Shown one piece after another: positions 52,890 to 61,977 of a stretch of 64,000 nt of DNA. Source of the stretch: JAIQFF01 sp963788505 (GTDB lineage Bacteria > Acidobacteriota > Terriglobia > Terriglobales > Acidobacteriaceae); the NCBI GenBank assembly GCA_963788505.1, contig CAWBGY010000012.1, positions 3,494 through 67,493 on the forward strand, in the 5' to 3' direction. Within the stretch, counting starts at the first letter, position 1, and every line of letters begins with the position of its first letter. The position numbers were made by a program, and so were the translations under genes. The notes under the pieces were generated by a model. That model was not told the origin of the DNA. It saw nothing but the letters and a program-made list of their open reading frames with translations, and did not search any database.

Positions 52890-55544
52890 ATGGACCCAGC
52901 CGGTACTCGATCCAGGCTCGGAGTGTTTCTTCTTCTCATTCTCGTTCCTTGCGCGCTCATTCCTTCCGCGGCGCAAACTGCTGGCGCGGTTTACCTGGAC
53001 CCTTCGCAGCCAATCGAGGCGCGAGTGGATGACCTGGTGGGAAGGATGACACTCGAGGAGAAAGCTTCCCAGTTGGTGAACCAGGCGCGGGCCATTCCGA
53101 GGCTGCAGGTTCCGGCCTACAACTGGTGGAGCGAGGCGCTGCATGGCGTCGCCAACGCCGGGACCGCCACGGTTTTTCCGGAACCGATTGGCCTGGCGGC
53201 AACGTTTGACTCCCCTTTGATCCACGATATGGCAATCGTCATCGGCACCGAAGCGCGGGCCAAACACAACCAGGCCGTCAGAGCGGGACGGCGGGACATC
53301 ATGGAAGGCCTGGACTTCTGGTCGCCGAACATCAACATCTTCCGCGACCCGCGCTGGGGCCGGGGCCAGGAAACCTACGGCGAGGACCCTTTTCTCACGG
53401 GACGCATGGGCGTGGCGTTCGTCACGGGATTACAGGGGGATGATCCGAAATATTTTCGAGTCATCTCCACCCCAAAGCATTTTGCTGTGCACAGCGGCCC
53501 CGAGCCTTCGCGGCACAGTATTGACGTGCAGGTATCCCGGCACGACATGGAGGACACGTACCTGCCCGCATTCCGCGCCGCAGTGGTAGAGGGCAAAGCC
53601 GAATCCGTGATGTGCGCTTACAACCGCGTCAATGGCGAACCCGCATGCGCGAACACTTTCCTGCTGCAAGACCAGTTGCGCGGCGCCTGGAAATTCAACG
53701 GCTACGTAGTATCGGACTGCGATGCCATCGTCGACATCTACCAGGGACACCACTTCACGAAAACTCCGGCAGAAGCTGCTGCAGCCGCCTTGAAGAAGGG
53801 GATGGACAATGAGTGCGCTGACTTCTTCACCGAGACCAAGGACAACTCCGACTACGTGAAGTACCTGGACGCCGTGAAGCAGGGGCTGCTCAGCGAGAAG
53901 GACCTCGACGTCGCGGTGAAACGGCTGTTTACCGCGCGCATGCGGCTGGGAATGTTCGATCCTCCGGATAAAGTGCCCTACGCTCAGACTCCTGATTCGG
54001 AGATCGACAGCGCGCCTCACCGGGAACTCGCGCTGAAGGCGGCGCGCGAATCCATGGTGCTGCTGAAGAACGACGGTGTACTTCCCTTCGCGCCTGGCGT
54101 GAAAAATATTTTAGTGGTGGGACCATTGGCTGAATCTGTGCAGGTTCTGCACGGCAACTATAGCGGCACGGCTTCGCACGCCACCACGGCGCTGGAAGGA
54201 ATCCGCAAGCAGTTTGCCGCCGCTCACGTCTCCTACGCGCCGGGAACCAATTTCCTGCGCGCCGAAAGCGTGATTCCCACCTCGGCGCTTTCGACGAGCG
54301 ATGGAAAGCCCGGGCTACAGGGAGAATATTTTGCCGGCAGCGAATTCGCCGGTACGCCGGCGGCGGTGCGGGTTGACCCGCTGGTCGACCTCCAGCTCTT
54401 CCATCCGAACGCGCATGCCCTCACACCTCCTGCAGGCTTGAAGGACTTTTCGGTTCGCTGGACAGGTTTTCTGACCCCGGCCGAATCGGGTGCGTACCGG
54501 ATCGGATTGCTCGGTTCCATGCACCGTTTGTGGCTGGATGACAAATTGATAGCGGATGACGTGCAGCTCCACGATCCCACATCCGACACCGCGGTGGTTG
54601 AGCTCACCAAGGGACATCGTTATGCACTGAGGATCGAATACGTGAAAGGCGCCTTTGGCACAAAGTTGGTGTGGCTGCCGGTAAGCTCTGATCCCATCGT
54701 CGAAGCAGCCACAGCAGCGCGGGAGGCGGATGTGGTGGTTGCGGTGGTTGGCATCACCTCCAAGCTCGAAGGCGAAGAGATGAAGGTTGATCTGCCCGGA
54801 TTCCGTGGAGGAGATCGCACCAGCCTCAACCTACCGGAAGAAGAGCAGGCGCTTCTGGGAGCTTTGAGAGGAACCGGCAAGCCGCTGGTGGTGGTGCTCA
54901 TGAACGGCAGTGCCCTGGCGGTAAATTGGGCGCAGGAACAAGCCAACGCGATTCTCGAAGCCTGGTACTCGGGGGAAGAAGGCGGAACCGCAATTGCCCA
55001 GACCCTGGCGGGCGTCAACAATCCCTCCGGACGATTGCCGGTCACCTTCTACAAGGGCCTGGAGCAGTTGCCGGCGTTTGACGACTATGCGATGGGGAAC
55101 CGCACCTACCGCTATTTTGCCGGCGAGCCCCTCTATCCCTTCGGCTACGGTCTGACCTATTCCAGGTTCGAATACAGCAACCTCAAATTATCGAGCTCCA
55201 GCTTGTCAGCTGGTGATCCCCTCACCATCGAAGTCGATGTGAAGAACACAAGCCAGCGAGCCGGCGATGAGGTGGTGGAACTGTATCTGAGTTTTCCTAA
55301 ATTGCCGGGCGCGCCGCTGCGTGCGCTTCGCGGTTTTACCCGGGTCCGGATGGACGCCGGCGAACTACGGCACGTTCAGCTCGTGCTGCAGCCCCGCGAC
55401 CTGAGTTATGTGAACGAATCAGGAGTTCGAGTCGTCGGCGCGGGCGACTACGTCATCACCGTCGGCGGCGGACAGCCGGGCACGGCAGCAGCGCAGGCAG
55501 AAACCCGGCTCGCCATTCACGGCGAGCAATCATTACCAGAGTAG
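52890..55544 (+). CDS. Secreted GH3 beta-glucosidase/beta-xylosidase with PA14 insert
   Basis: 884 residues from the ATG at 52890 (GAGGAG upstream). Signal peptide (LGVFLLLILVPCALIPSAAQ). GH3 N-terminal barrel with NWWSEALHGVANAG, GRGQETYGEDP, KHFAVHSGPEPSRH and the nucleophile aspartate in GYVVSDCDAIVDIY. A C-terminal GH3 domain (VLLKNDGVLPF) is split by a PA14 domain at about 460-600 (GLQGEYFAGSEFAGTPAAVR). It resumes with VVAVVGITSKLEGEEMKVDL and ends in a fibronectin-like domain (PLYPFGYGLTYSRFEY, VVELYLSF). ALHGVANAG is common in xylosidases of this family. It should cleave xylo- or gluco-oligosaccharides outside the cytoplasm. The gene is intact. Confidence 0.95.
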   Translation: MDPAGTRSRLGVFLLLILVPCALIPSAAQTAGAVYLDPSQPIEARVDDLVGRMTLEEKASQLVNQARAIPRLQVPAYNWWSEALHGVANAGTATVFPEPIGLAATFDSPLIHDMAIVIGTEARAKHNQAVRAGRRDIMEGLDFWSPNINIFRDPRWGRGQETYGEDPFLTGRMGVAFVTGLQGDDPKYFRVISTPKHFAVHSGPEPSRHSIDVQVSRHDMEDTYLPAFRAAVVEGKAESVMCAYNRVNGEPACANTFLLQDQLRGAWKFNGYVVSDCDAIVDIYQGHHFTKTPAEAAAAALKKGMDNECADFFTETKDNSDYVKYLDAVKQGLLSEKDLDVAVKRLFTARMRLGMFDPPDKVPYAQTPDSEIDSAPHRELALKAARESMVLLKNDGVLPFAPGVKNILVVGPLAESVQVLHGNYSGTASHATTALEGIRKQFAAAHVSYAPGTNFLRAESVIPTSALSTSDGKPGLQGEYFAGSEFAGTPAAVRVDPLVDLQLFHPNAHALTPPAGLKDFSVRWTGFLTPAESGAYRIGLLGSMHRLWLDDKLIADDVQLHDPTSDTAVVELTKGHRYALRIEYVKGAFGTKLVWLPVSSDPIVEAATAAREADVVVAVVGITSKLEGEEMKVDLPGFRGGDRTSLNLPEEEQALLGALRGTGKPLVVVLMNGSALAVNWAQEQANAILEAWYSGEEGGTAIAQTLAGVNNPSGRLPVTFYKGLEQLPAFDDYAMGNRTYRYFAGEPLYPFGYGLTYSRFEYSNLKLSSSSLSAGDPLTIEVDVKNTSQRAGDEVVELYLSFPKLPGAPLRALRGFTRVRMDAGELRHVQLVLQPRDLSYVNESGVRVVGAGDYVITVGGGQPGTAAAQAETRLAIHGEQSLPE

Positions 55545-55578
55545 AATTAAAAGCAGCCTCGTGCCCGCCGTCTCCGAC

Positions 55579-57306
55579 ATGAAGATGTGGAAGTCCCCCG
55601 GCTCACTGGCCGTGCTCTTGGTGTTCGTGCTGACCGCTCCCCTGCCGCTGACTTCCCAGGCGCCCGCGAGCGGACCTGCGCAGGGACGCTCGGAAGCCGC
55701 GGCCGCGGCCACGGCCTCTGGAGACAGCCCCATCCGCTTCGTCTTTCAACCGATCGATTTCAGGCTGGACAGTGACGAGACGCCGGAACGTCACGCTCCG
55801 GAAACCATGGCCGGCGGCGTAGCTATCTTCGACTTTAACAACGACGGCAAGCTTGACCTCTTCTTCACCAATGGGGCGGACATCAAGACCCTTCGTAAGA
55901 CTTCCGCGAAATACTACAACCGTCTCTTCGAGAACGACGGCCAGGGACACTTCACCGACGTGACCGAAAAGGCCGGGCTTTTCGGGACGGGCTTCGACAT
56001 CGGCGTAGCCATTGGCGACTATGACAACGATGGGTACGAGGACATTTTTGTCGCCGGCGTGTATCGCAATACGCTCTATCACAACAATGGGGATGGGACT
56101 TTCACCGATGTCACCGCCAAAGCCGGCCTGAACCGGCCCGATCCGGAGTACGGCAAGCTTTGGTCCGTCGCCGGCGCCTGGGTCGACGTGAATAACGACG
56201 GGCTGCTCGATCTCGTCGTTATCAACTACCTGAAATGGGATTCCGCAAAAGAGCCTGACTGCGAAGTGGCCGGGCATCGCGACTACTGCCATCCCAAGAT
56301 GTACCCGCCCACACCCAATCAGTTATTCCTCAATAATGGCGACGGAACTTTTCGCGACGCCTCCGCCGAATGGGGTCTTCGCGCGCATCCCGGAAAAGGC
56401 ATGGGAGTGGCGGCGGGCGATTTCGATGTCGGCGGAAAGATGGATCTCATCGTCCCCAATGACAAGCTGATGAACTGGTTCTTTCGCAGCCGCGGTGGCC
56501 ATTTTCAGGAGGCAGGTTTCGACGCGAATGTCGCGCTGCGGGAGGATGGCACCTTCATCTCGGGTATGGGAGTTGATTTTCGCGATCTGGACAATGATGG
56601 CTATCCCGACATTGTCTTGGTCGCTCTCGATGGGGAAACTTTTCCAATCTACCGCAACACGGGTAAAGGAAGCTTCGTTGAAGTCACTCGGGAGAGCGGA
56701 ATGACCAAGCAAAGCCTGCCTATGGCCGGTTACTCTCCCACCATTGCCGATTTTAATAACGATGGCTGGAAAGACATTTTTGTTTCGCGCGGTCATGTCC
56801 AGTCGCTGTTGTCGGCGCCGAACTTAGTCATCGAACAACCCAACACTGTCTTTCGCAATCTTGGGGACATGAAATTTTCAGCATTGACCGCTGAAGCCGG
56901 ACTGACCTCGCAGCCTCCCGCGCGGCACCGGGGCTCAGCCGTCGGCGACCTGAACGGAGACGGCCGCCTGGACGTGGTGGTGAGCGCAATCGGTGCCCCG
57001 GCGGAAATCTGGCTCAACCAGAGTCCAGGCAACAATCATTGGATTGAATTCAAGTTGCAGGGAACAAAAAGCAATCGCGACGGAGTCGGAGCGAGAATCA
57101 AGGTGGTGACCAAGTCGGGAGCGCAATACAACCACGTATTCACCAGCGCTGGCTATGCATCGTCCAGTGCGGGCCCAGTGCACTTCGGACTTGGGACGAA
57201 CCCTTCTGCAGAGCTGGTTGAGATCCGGTGGCCATCAGGAATAGTACAGGAACTGCGGAACGTGACTGGAGACCAAATCGTCGCCGTCAAAGAACCGGCT
57301 CGGTGA
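55579..57306 (+). CDS. CRTAC1-type protein: FG-GAP/VCBS repeats with ASPIC/UnbV domain
   Basis: 575 residues from the ATG at 55579 (a GTG at 55561 is possible). Signal peptide (SLAVLLVFVLTAPLPLTSQA). At least six calcium-binding FG-GAP repeats: DFNNDGKLDLFFTNG, DYDNDGYEDIFVAG, DVNNDGLLDLVVINY, DLDNDGYPDIVLVA, DFNNDGWKDIFVSRG and DLNGDGRLDVVVS, forming an integrin-like propeller. The C-terminal ASPIC/UnbV domain is at about 480-570 (RDGVGARIKVVTKSGAQYNH, FGLGTNPSAELVEIRWPSG). The family is secreted and abundant in acidobacteria; the role is unknown, though adhesion or polymer binding is suspected. It follows the GH3 gene by about 35 bases and may be co-transcribed. Confidence 0.9.
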   Translation: MKMWKSPGSLAVLLVFVLTAPLPLTSQAPASGPAQGRSEAAAAATASGDSPIRFVFQPIDFRLDSDETPERHAPETMAGGVAIFDFNNDGKLDLFFTNGADIKTLRKTSAKYYNRLFENDGQGHFTDVTEKAGLFGTGFDIGVAIGDYDNDGYEDIFVAGVYRNTLYHNNGDGTFTDVTAKAGLNRPDPEYGKLWSVAGAWVDVNNDGLLDLVVINYLKWDSAKEPDCEVAGHRDYCHPKMYPPTPNQLFLNNGDGTFRDASAEWGLRAHPGKGMGVAAGDFDVGGKMDLIVPNDKLMNWFFRSRGGHFQEAGFDANVALREDGTFISGMGVDFRDLDNDGYPDIVLVALDGETFPIYRNTGKGSFVEVTRESGMTKQSLPMAGYSPTIADFNNDGWKDIFVSRGHVQSLLSAPNLVIEQPNTVFRNLGDMKFSALTAEAGLTSQPPARHRGSAVGDLNGDGRLDVVVSAIGAPAEIWLNQSPGNNHWIEFKLQGTKSNRDGVGARIKVVTKSGAQYNHVFTSAGYASSSAGPVHFGLGTNPSAELVEIRWPSGIVQELRNVTGDQIVAVKEPAR

Positions 57307-57366
57307 GCCCCAGTGAGGTCGCGCCTAGGCCAGGCGCGAATGGTGGTCCACTATGGTGGGAAGAAG

Positions 57367-57541
57367 CATTTTTGTGCTGAGCCTGGCACTTGGCCAGTTC
57401 AGCGACCATCCAATCGCCGTTGCGTTTCAGTTCTTCATCTCCGGAACCGGCAAAGGCCAGAGCACAAGCTGAGAGATAGTGTCCGCCAGCGAAGTGGCCC
57501 CGCAGTTCACAATCGGGCTTTTCCCCTGCCCATTGCCACCG
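57367..57541 (-). pseudogene. Fragment of a DUF1680/GH127 beta-L-arabinofuranosidase
   Basis: About 58 residues match the family core: GEKPDCELRGHFAGGHYLSA, CALAFAGSGDEELKRNGDWM and VAELAKCQAQ. The rest of the roughly 650-residue enzyme is absent and the frame ends at 57287. It overlaps no intact gene and is probably a relic of another arabinose-releasing enzyme. Confidence 0.65.
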
Positions 57542-57746
57542 ACGACACCTGGGCGGAAACGCGGGAGTCACAGGCGCTCACCGCCACCAGCGTTCGCAAT
57601 TCGTGCCTGGCAGTGACCATCGACACCGGCGATCCCGATAATATCCACCCCAAGGACAGCGGCTGGATGTCCGCCAGAGCTTCCTTATCAACGTCGAGGG
57701 TCAGGTCGGTCGGCGCAGGTCCGAAGACGCCGGGGCCGTCGGCCAA

Positions 57747-58484
57747 CTATTTACCAGGAAGCAATTCATTAATTGCGAGCACATACGTTGTCACCTTGTC
57801 GAGTTTGATGTTTGAACGCGAAGAAACAAGAACAACCGAGCCGTCTGCGCCGCTCGCTGATTTCACATTCTTCATTGGAACTCGTCCCTTAGAGGTGACC
57901 GATGCTGGTGCATCCACGTTCACACCATTGTCCTGCTGAGTCGACAACCGCTGAGACGGATTCGGTGGATCGGTGGTATCGACGGTGGGATTGACTCCGC
58001 CCCAATTCCTATTGTCGCCCGGCGGTCCATAGGAGAGGTTGGGAGGGGGGGCCATCGGCGCCGGCGGATAATACCACCCCGTCAAATACAACTTGAATTT
58101 CGCCTCGCCACTTTTCCATTGCGCCGAATCCATGCGAATCGCAAGGCGCGACGGCGAATTTCCTGATTTCGCCACCGACTGGGTTACCTCGCCCGAAATC
58201 ACCGCGCCCCGCGGAAGCACTCCGCCCTTAATCATCGTGGCCATCACCAGCCGCGCTTCCACCTTTGTTCCCACGGCGGTCTTTCCCGCTTCTACAGTCT
58301 GCCGCAGGACGATCGGCAGCTCGCATTCAACACAACCATCGACAGCGCTCGTCCCCGTATCCACAGGTGAGGAGGCTCCAGCCCCCGGTACCGTTTGAGC
58401 CTTGAGAACTTGACCTAGAAGAACAGCTGAGCCGAGAACCATGGCGCACGCCGCAGGACCTGCTGCTTTGATTTTGCGAAACAT
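57747..58484 (-). CDS. Exported protein of the unknown paralogous family, copy C
   Basis: 245 residues from the ATG at 58484 with GGAGGAG upstream. Signal peptide (GPAACAMVLGSAVLLGQVLK). Features in order: a cysteine pair in DGCVECELPIVL, RQTVEAGKTAVGTKVEARLV, GGVLPRGAVISGEVTQSVAK, PSRLAIRMDSAQWKSGEAKF, a proline-rich centre (YYPPAPMAPPPNLSYGPPGD), then RVPMKNVKSASGADGSVVLV and IKLDKVTTYVLAINELLPGK. This is the best-preserved copy. No known domain was recognised. Length and the two conserved beta-rich ends are shared with copy A. Upstream lie fragments of MacB-like permease genes; downstream the GH127 fragment. Confidence 0.8.
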   Translation of the reverse strand: MFRKIKAAGPAACAMVLGSAVLLGQVLKAQTVPGAGASSPVDTGTSAVDGCVECELPIVLRQTVEAGKTAVGTKVEARLVMATMIKGGVLPRGAVISGEVTQSVAKSGNSPSRLAIRMDSAQWKSGEAKFKLYLTGWYYPPAPMAPPPNLSYGPPGDNRNWGGVNPTVDTTDPPNPSQRLSTQQDNGVNVDAPASVTSKGRVPMKNVKSASGADGSVVLVSSRSNIKLDKVTTYVLAINELLPGK

Positions 58485-58589
58485 CACTCCTCCGGGAGCC
58501 AACTCGAAGGTGAGAGAACTTGCGCTCGAAATTATACCGCGCCTGTGAAATCCAGTTGTCGCCTGCGACGGCTGCATGCTGGCAAAGGC

Positions 58590-58755
58590 CCTGAAAGATG
58601 TTGACGATGGCAGTCGAGAAACCGGTTCCATAGGCCAGCAACAAGACCACGGTGGCGATTCCCCATGCCATGCCGAGCATGGTAATCGCGGTGCGCCGGC
58701 GATTTTGCCGAAGCGCGCCATAAGCCTCCGAGAACACATCTTTCGCACGGATCAT
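58590..58755 (-). pseudogene. N-terminal fragment of a MacB/FtsX-type ABC permease
   Basis: From the ATG at 58755 the frame reads MIRAKDVFSEAYGALRQNRR, RTAITMLGMAWGIATVVLLL and AYGTGFSTAIVNIFQ, the first helix of a MacB_PCD permease. The similarity stops there and unrelated sequence follows. About 55 of some 400 residues remain. It follows the permease C-terminus without a gap. Confidence 0.7.
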
Positions 58756-58758
58756 CAA

Positions 58759-59088
58759 TCACTCCTGGCGAAGCGCTTCGACCGGCGTGAGCAAGGCTGC
58801 CCGTCGTGCGGGGTACAAGCCCGCGATGATACCGGCCGCGGCCAAAGCTCCCATGGCAAGGACAGCGCTCGCCGGGTAGATATAAGGCAATTTGAATCCA
58901 TCGATCGGCGGTGCAAGTCCGAGGAGCCGGGTCACCGCGTAGGCCCCGGCCACGCCAATGGCACCGCTGATTGCTGAAAGCATCAGTCCCTCCAGGAAGA
59001 ACTGGAACAGAATGTTTCGCCGGGTAGCGCCCAGGGCCTTGCGCAGACCGATCTCGCGTGCGCTCCACCCCACAAGTTTGTGCCACAT
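58759..59088 (-). pseudogene. C-terminal fragment of a MacB/FtsX-type ABC permease
   Basis: REIGLRKALGATRRNILFQF begins the conserved FtsX core. It is followed by three membrane helices (GLMLSAISGAIGVAGAYAVT, SAVLAMGALAAAGIIAGLYP) and the family ending PARRAALLTPVEALRQE. The N-terminal two thirds are missing; sequence before about 59075 is unrelated. It was probably the upstream gene of a tandem permease pair, both now truncated. Confidence 0.7.
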
Positions 59089-59263
59089 GTTCCTCGCCGG
59101 TGCTGCGCATCATGTACGAAAGCGGAGAGCAAGCACACTGCAAGCACCCAGGTTCGAACTGCACGAAACCTGGGGCATCCGGCCGCGGGCCGCTGCTGGT
59201 AGGTGTCCGAATTGGGGCTGCTTCCATCTGTCCCGAATTTTCGATTTGAATCCTGCCGTGAAC

Positions 59264-60160
59264 CTACTGGTGCAATGAGAATCGAGACGGCAAAGCTGCC
59301 TCAAGATTGATTTGTTCGCCGGTGATGGGGTGGTGGAATTTTAAAAAGCGGGCGTGCAGAAAATATCCTCCATCGCCGGGGAGGCCGGGGAGATTTTCAA
59401 GAGGCTGGCCGGACAAACCGTACAGCGGATCGCCTACCAGCGGATGGCCGATGGATGCCAGATGGATCCTGATTTGATGAGGGCGGCCCGAATTTAGCCT
59501 TACCTCAAATGTTGTGGTGCTTGTCGTGCGTGAGATCACCTTCGCCAATGACTTTGACGGCTTGCCACTTGGACTGGCGGCCCACACCGAGCCGATGCGC
59601 GGGTGCGGTACAAGGCCGATGGGTGTGCGGATTTCGTAGGCGTCGTGCTGTGCAATGTTTTGAGCCAGCGCCCAATAGATTTTTTGAATTCTGGATGTGT
59701 TCCAGTCCGCGCCTAGTTTAGAGGCTGCCTGCGGTGTTTTGGCGAAGAGAACGATGCCGGTAGTGGCTCGGCCCAACCGGTGGACAGGGTTTGCGTTGGG
59801 GGTTTGCTTTTGCACCATGCGCAGGAGGGTGTTTTCCATGAAGCCGGCGCCGGGGAGAGTGGGCAGGCCGCCAGGTTTGTTGACGGCCAACAGATGGGCG
59901 TCTTCAAACAGGACTTCGAAGTGCTGAGGAGTGTCTGGTTCGATCCAGGGTGGGCGGTTCCAGACAAGGGTTTGTCCTGAAGTCAGCGATTCGCTTCCGG
60001 CGGCGGTGATGCCGTTGACGGTGACTTCGCGGTTGTCCAGTTTTTGTTGCCACGCTTGTGGGGTTGAGTGTGGGTAAAGTCTTGCCAAGTGGGAGAGCAG
60101 GGTCTGTCCATGGTCTTTGCTGCTGATGATTGTGGTAAAGGCATAGCCCCGGTTGAGCAT
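59264..60160 (-). CDS. RluA-family pseudouridine synthase, catalytic Asp replaced
   Basis: 298 residues. An N-terminal S4-like part (LARLYPHSTPQAWQQKLDNR, EVTVNGI) precedes the RluA catalytic domain: FEDAHLLAVNKPGGLPTLPG, then the active-site motif, then RLNSGRPHQIRIHLASIGHP, LVGDPLYG and FLHARFLKFHHPITGE. The usual HRLDxxTSG motif reads HRLGRATTGIVLFAK, so glycine takes the place of the catalytic aspartate. Some family members with HRLG are known to me only from memory, so loss of activity is a hypothesis. The target would be uridine in rRNA or tRNA. The ribosome site is weak. Confidence 0.85.
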   Translation of the reverse strand: MLNRGYAFTTIISSKDHGQTLLSHLARLYPHSTPQAWQQKLDNREVTVNGITAAGSESLTSGQTLVWNRPPWIEPDTPQHFEVLFEDAHLLAVNKPGGLPTLPGAGFMENTLLRMVQKQTPNANPVHRLGRATTGIVLFAKTPQAASKLGADWNTSRIQKIYWALAQNIAQHDAYEIRTPIGLVPHPRIGSVWAASPSGKPSKSLAKVISRTTSTTTFEVRLNSGRPHQIRIHLASIGHPLVGDPLYGLSGQPLENLPGLPGDGGYFLHARFLKFHHPITGEQINLEAALPSRFSLHQ

Positions 60161-60373
60161 GTGGTTGGAGTGTAAGCTATGTGTCCCGAGATCGCGTGTT
60201 CGGCGGTAGCAAGGGCGGCTGGCGTTGGCGCGGGAAACGCAGTAGGAGGCGCGGACGAATCTGCGGCGCGCCCGCTGGTGCTGGTCTGTCCCTAAACCAA
60301 ACTCACACTTACATCGCCGCTCGTGAACCGTCCTGCAAACGCCGAAGCAAACCGGCTCCGGTCCAGAGCCGTA

Positions 60374-60712
60374 CTAGAGCACTACAACAAACCAATAGTT
60401 GCCAGTTCGAAACCAGTCGACAACCGATTCGGCTTCCCGTTGCAGATATTCAAACGTGATCAGAGAAGTCACCGAAATCGTGACTGTAAAGTGAAGCCAA
60501 ATGCTAAGGGCTCTACCATTCGAAGGGCTATCCCACGGTTTCACTGCCGCCACCGAATCCAGCACGATCAAAATCAGGCCGACGCCCATCCACGCACCAA
60601 TCTCCAATGGGCTGTAGGAAGGCCGCGGGGTGATGAACGAAGCGACTAGGGTGATCAACACGCAATAGCCAGCGGAGAAAACATGAAGCGCCGAATTCGC
60701 TCGATAGTTCAT
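60374..60712 (-). CDS. Small hypothetical membrane protein
   Basis: 112 residues from the ATG at 60712 (an upstream alternative at 60748 is less likely). Four hydrophobic segments: SALHVFSAGYCVLITLVASF, LEIGAWMGVGLILIVLDSVA, IWLHFTVTISVTSLITFEYL and WFRTGNYWFVVVL. No conserved motif was recognised, and the coding call rests mainly on this pattern. It stands alone between the RluA-type and SDR genes. Confidence 0.5.
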   Translation of the reverse strand: MNYRANSALHVFSAGYCVLITLVASFITPRPSYSPLEIGAWMGVGLILIVLDSVAAVKPWDSPSNGRALSIWLHFTVTISVTSLITFEYLQREAESVVDWFRTGNYWFVVVL

Positions 60713-60954
60713 ATGCTGACCCGAACAATGTTCCGAATACCTCCGCAACTTCCCCTGACTTCTTTCATGGTTTTACTGCTCTATCGCTCTGCTCTAAAAA
60801 GCTGCGCTCCAGAACTCCGCAGATTGCGAGAAACGACAAAGAATCGAAAGATCGTTCGGTTCGAGGTAATCGCCGACCGGGCGCGTCTTCGTGGATTGGA
60901 GGTCGCGATCCTGAACACCTAGTTCTGACCTTCGAGGCCGTAATGCCTCGCGAT

Positions 60955-61872
60955 TCAAGCTGCGCGCTTCTGATGTTGACGCTCGCCGGCGGAAGAAATG
61001 ATGCCGAACTTGGCTGGCAGCCCCGTGATCCGTAGCAGAATCGCATCGAGAAGCCGGTCGGACAAAATTCTCGGCAGCGCCGTCAGAAGCCAGGCATGTT
61101 TTCCTACTCGATATCGAGGTCGCGGATTACGGGATGTAAGGGCATGGTGCACAGCCTCTGCGACAACATCAGGAGAACTTCCATTCATTTCCCGTTCATA
61201 GGCACGGCGAGCAAATCGCTTCAGCATTGCACCGTACTGCTCCGCGCCCAGCAGCGGTAGTTTGTCGATTACCCCTGCAACATCGCCAAGCGTCTTGTCG
61301 ACTGCGGGGGTCTTAATCGCTCCGGGTTCTACCGTGCACACGGAGATACCGAACGGATGCAACTCCAGGCGCAGTGTGTCGCTGAATGTGCCAAACGCAC
61401 TTTTGCTGGCATTGATCGGACTGCCGAACGGTATTGCAATGTGCGCGCCCACGGAACTGATATTCACGATCCGGCCGCGCGATTCGCGGATCAGAGGGAG
61501 AAATGCTTGCGTCACCGCCAGCTGACCGAAGACGTTAATTTCGAATATCTCATGCAGATCATCGAGCGAAGCATATTCGATCGGCCGCATCATGCCGATC
61601 CCAGCCACATTGACCAGGCCATCCAAGCCTGTTCCATTCCGTCTCGACAACACCTGTTCAGCTGCCGCGGTGACTGTCGCACGATCTGTGACATCCATGA
61701 TGAGTGGAGTGAGGTTCGTGCCGAACTCGGACTTCAACTGATTACCATCTTCGGGCTTGCGAACTGTGGCAAAGACTTGCCACCCCGTGGCAATCATTCG
61801 CGCAACACATGCGTGTCCAATCCCGCTGGATGCGCCGGTAACAAGAACGGTATTTCTCTCGATAGCATGCAT
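60955..61872 (-). CDS. Short-chain dehydrogenase/reductase, catalytic Tyr replaced
   Basis: 305 residues from the ATG at 61872 (GGAGGA upstream); a longer reading to 61935 lacks support. The Rossmann motif TGASSGIGHACVARMIATGW, the DVTD of the adenine pocket, and NVAGIGMMRPIEYASLDDLH are present. The catalytic serine lies in NISSVGAHIA. Where SPYxASK is expected, it reads SPINASKSAF, so isoleucine takes the place of the catalytic tyrosine while the lysine remains. It resembles the classical retinol-type SDRs with a long C-terminal helix region. Activity is doubtful. It is adjacent to the TetR gene on the same strand, 105 bases downstream. Confidence 0.85.
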   Translation of the reverse strand: MHAIERNTVLVTGASSGIGHACVARMIATGWQVFATVRKPEDGNQLKSEFGTNLTPLIMDVTDRATVTAAAEQVLSRRNGTGLDGLVNVAGIGMMRPIEYASLDDLHEIFEINVFGQLAVTQAFLPLIRESRGRIVNISSVGAHIAIPFGSPINASKSAFGTFSDTLRLELHPFGISVCTVEPGAIKTPAVDKTLGDVAGVIDKLPLLGAEQYGAMLKRFARRAYEREMNGSSPDVVAEAVHHALTSRNPRPRYRVGKHAWLLTALPRILSDRLLDAILLRITGLPAKFGIISSAGERQHQKRAA

Positions 61873-61977
61873 GGTTTTAATCCTCCGTAGAAAATATCCT
61901 GTCGCCCATCTGGCCTTTGCTAACCAGGACTGCATTGCAAAAGAAACTTCTCACTTCATCACCGCCAACCCATTTCA

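Noticed and set aside
57507..57746. A 79-codon frame between copy C and the GH127 fragment
   Set aside because: It has a few protein-like stretches, but no domain, start signal or matching neighbour; kept out of the feature list.
59148..59175. CCCAGGTT ... AACCTGGG around GTTCGAA as a tRNA arm
   Set aside because: The hairpin is not followed by an acceptor stem, and no anticodon arm or CCA pairing was found. It lies in the truncated-permease region.
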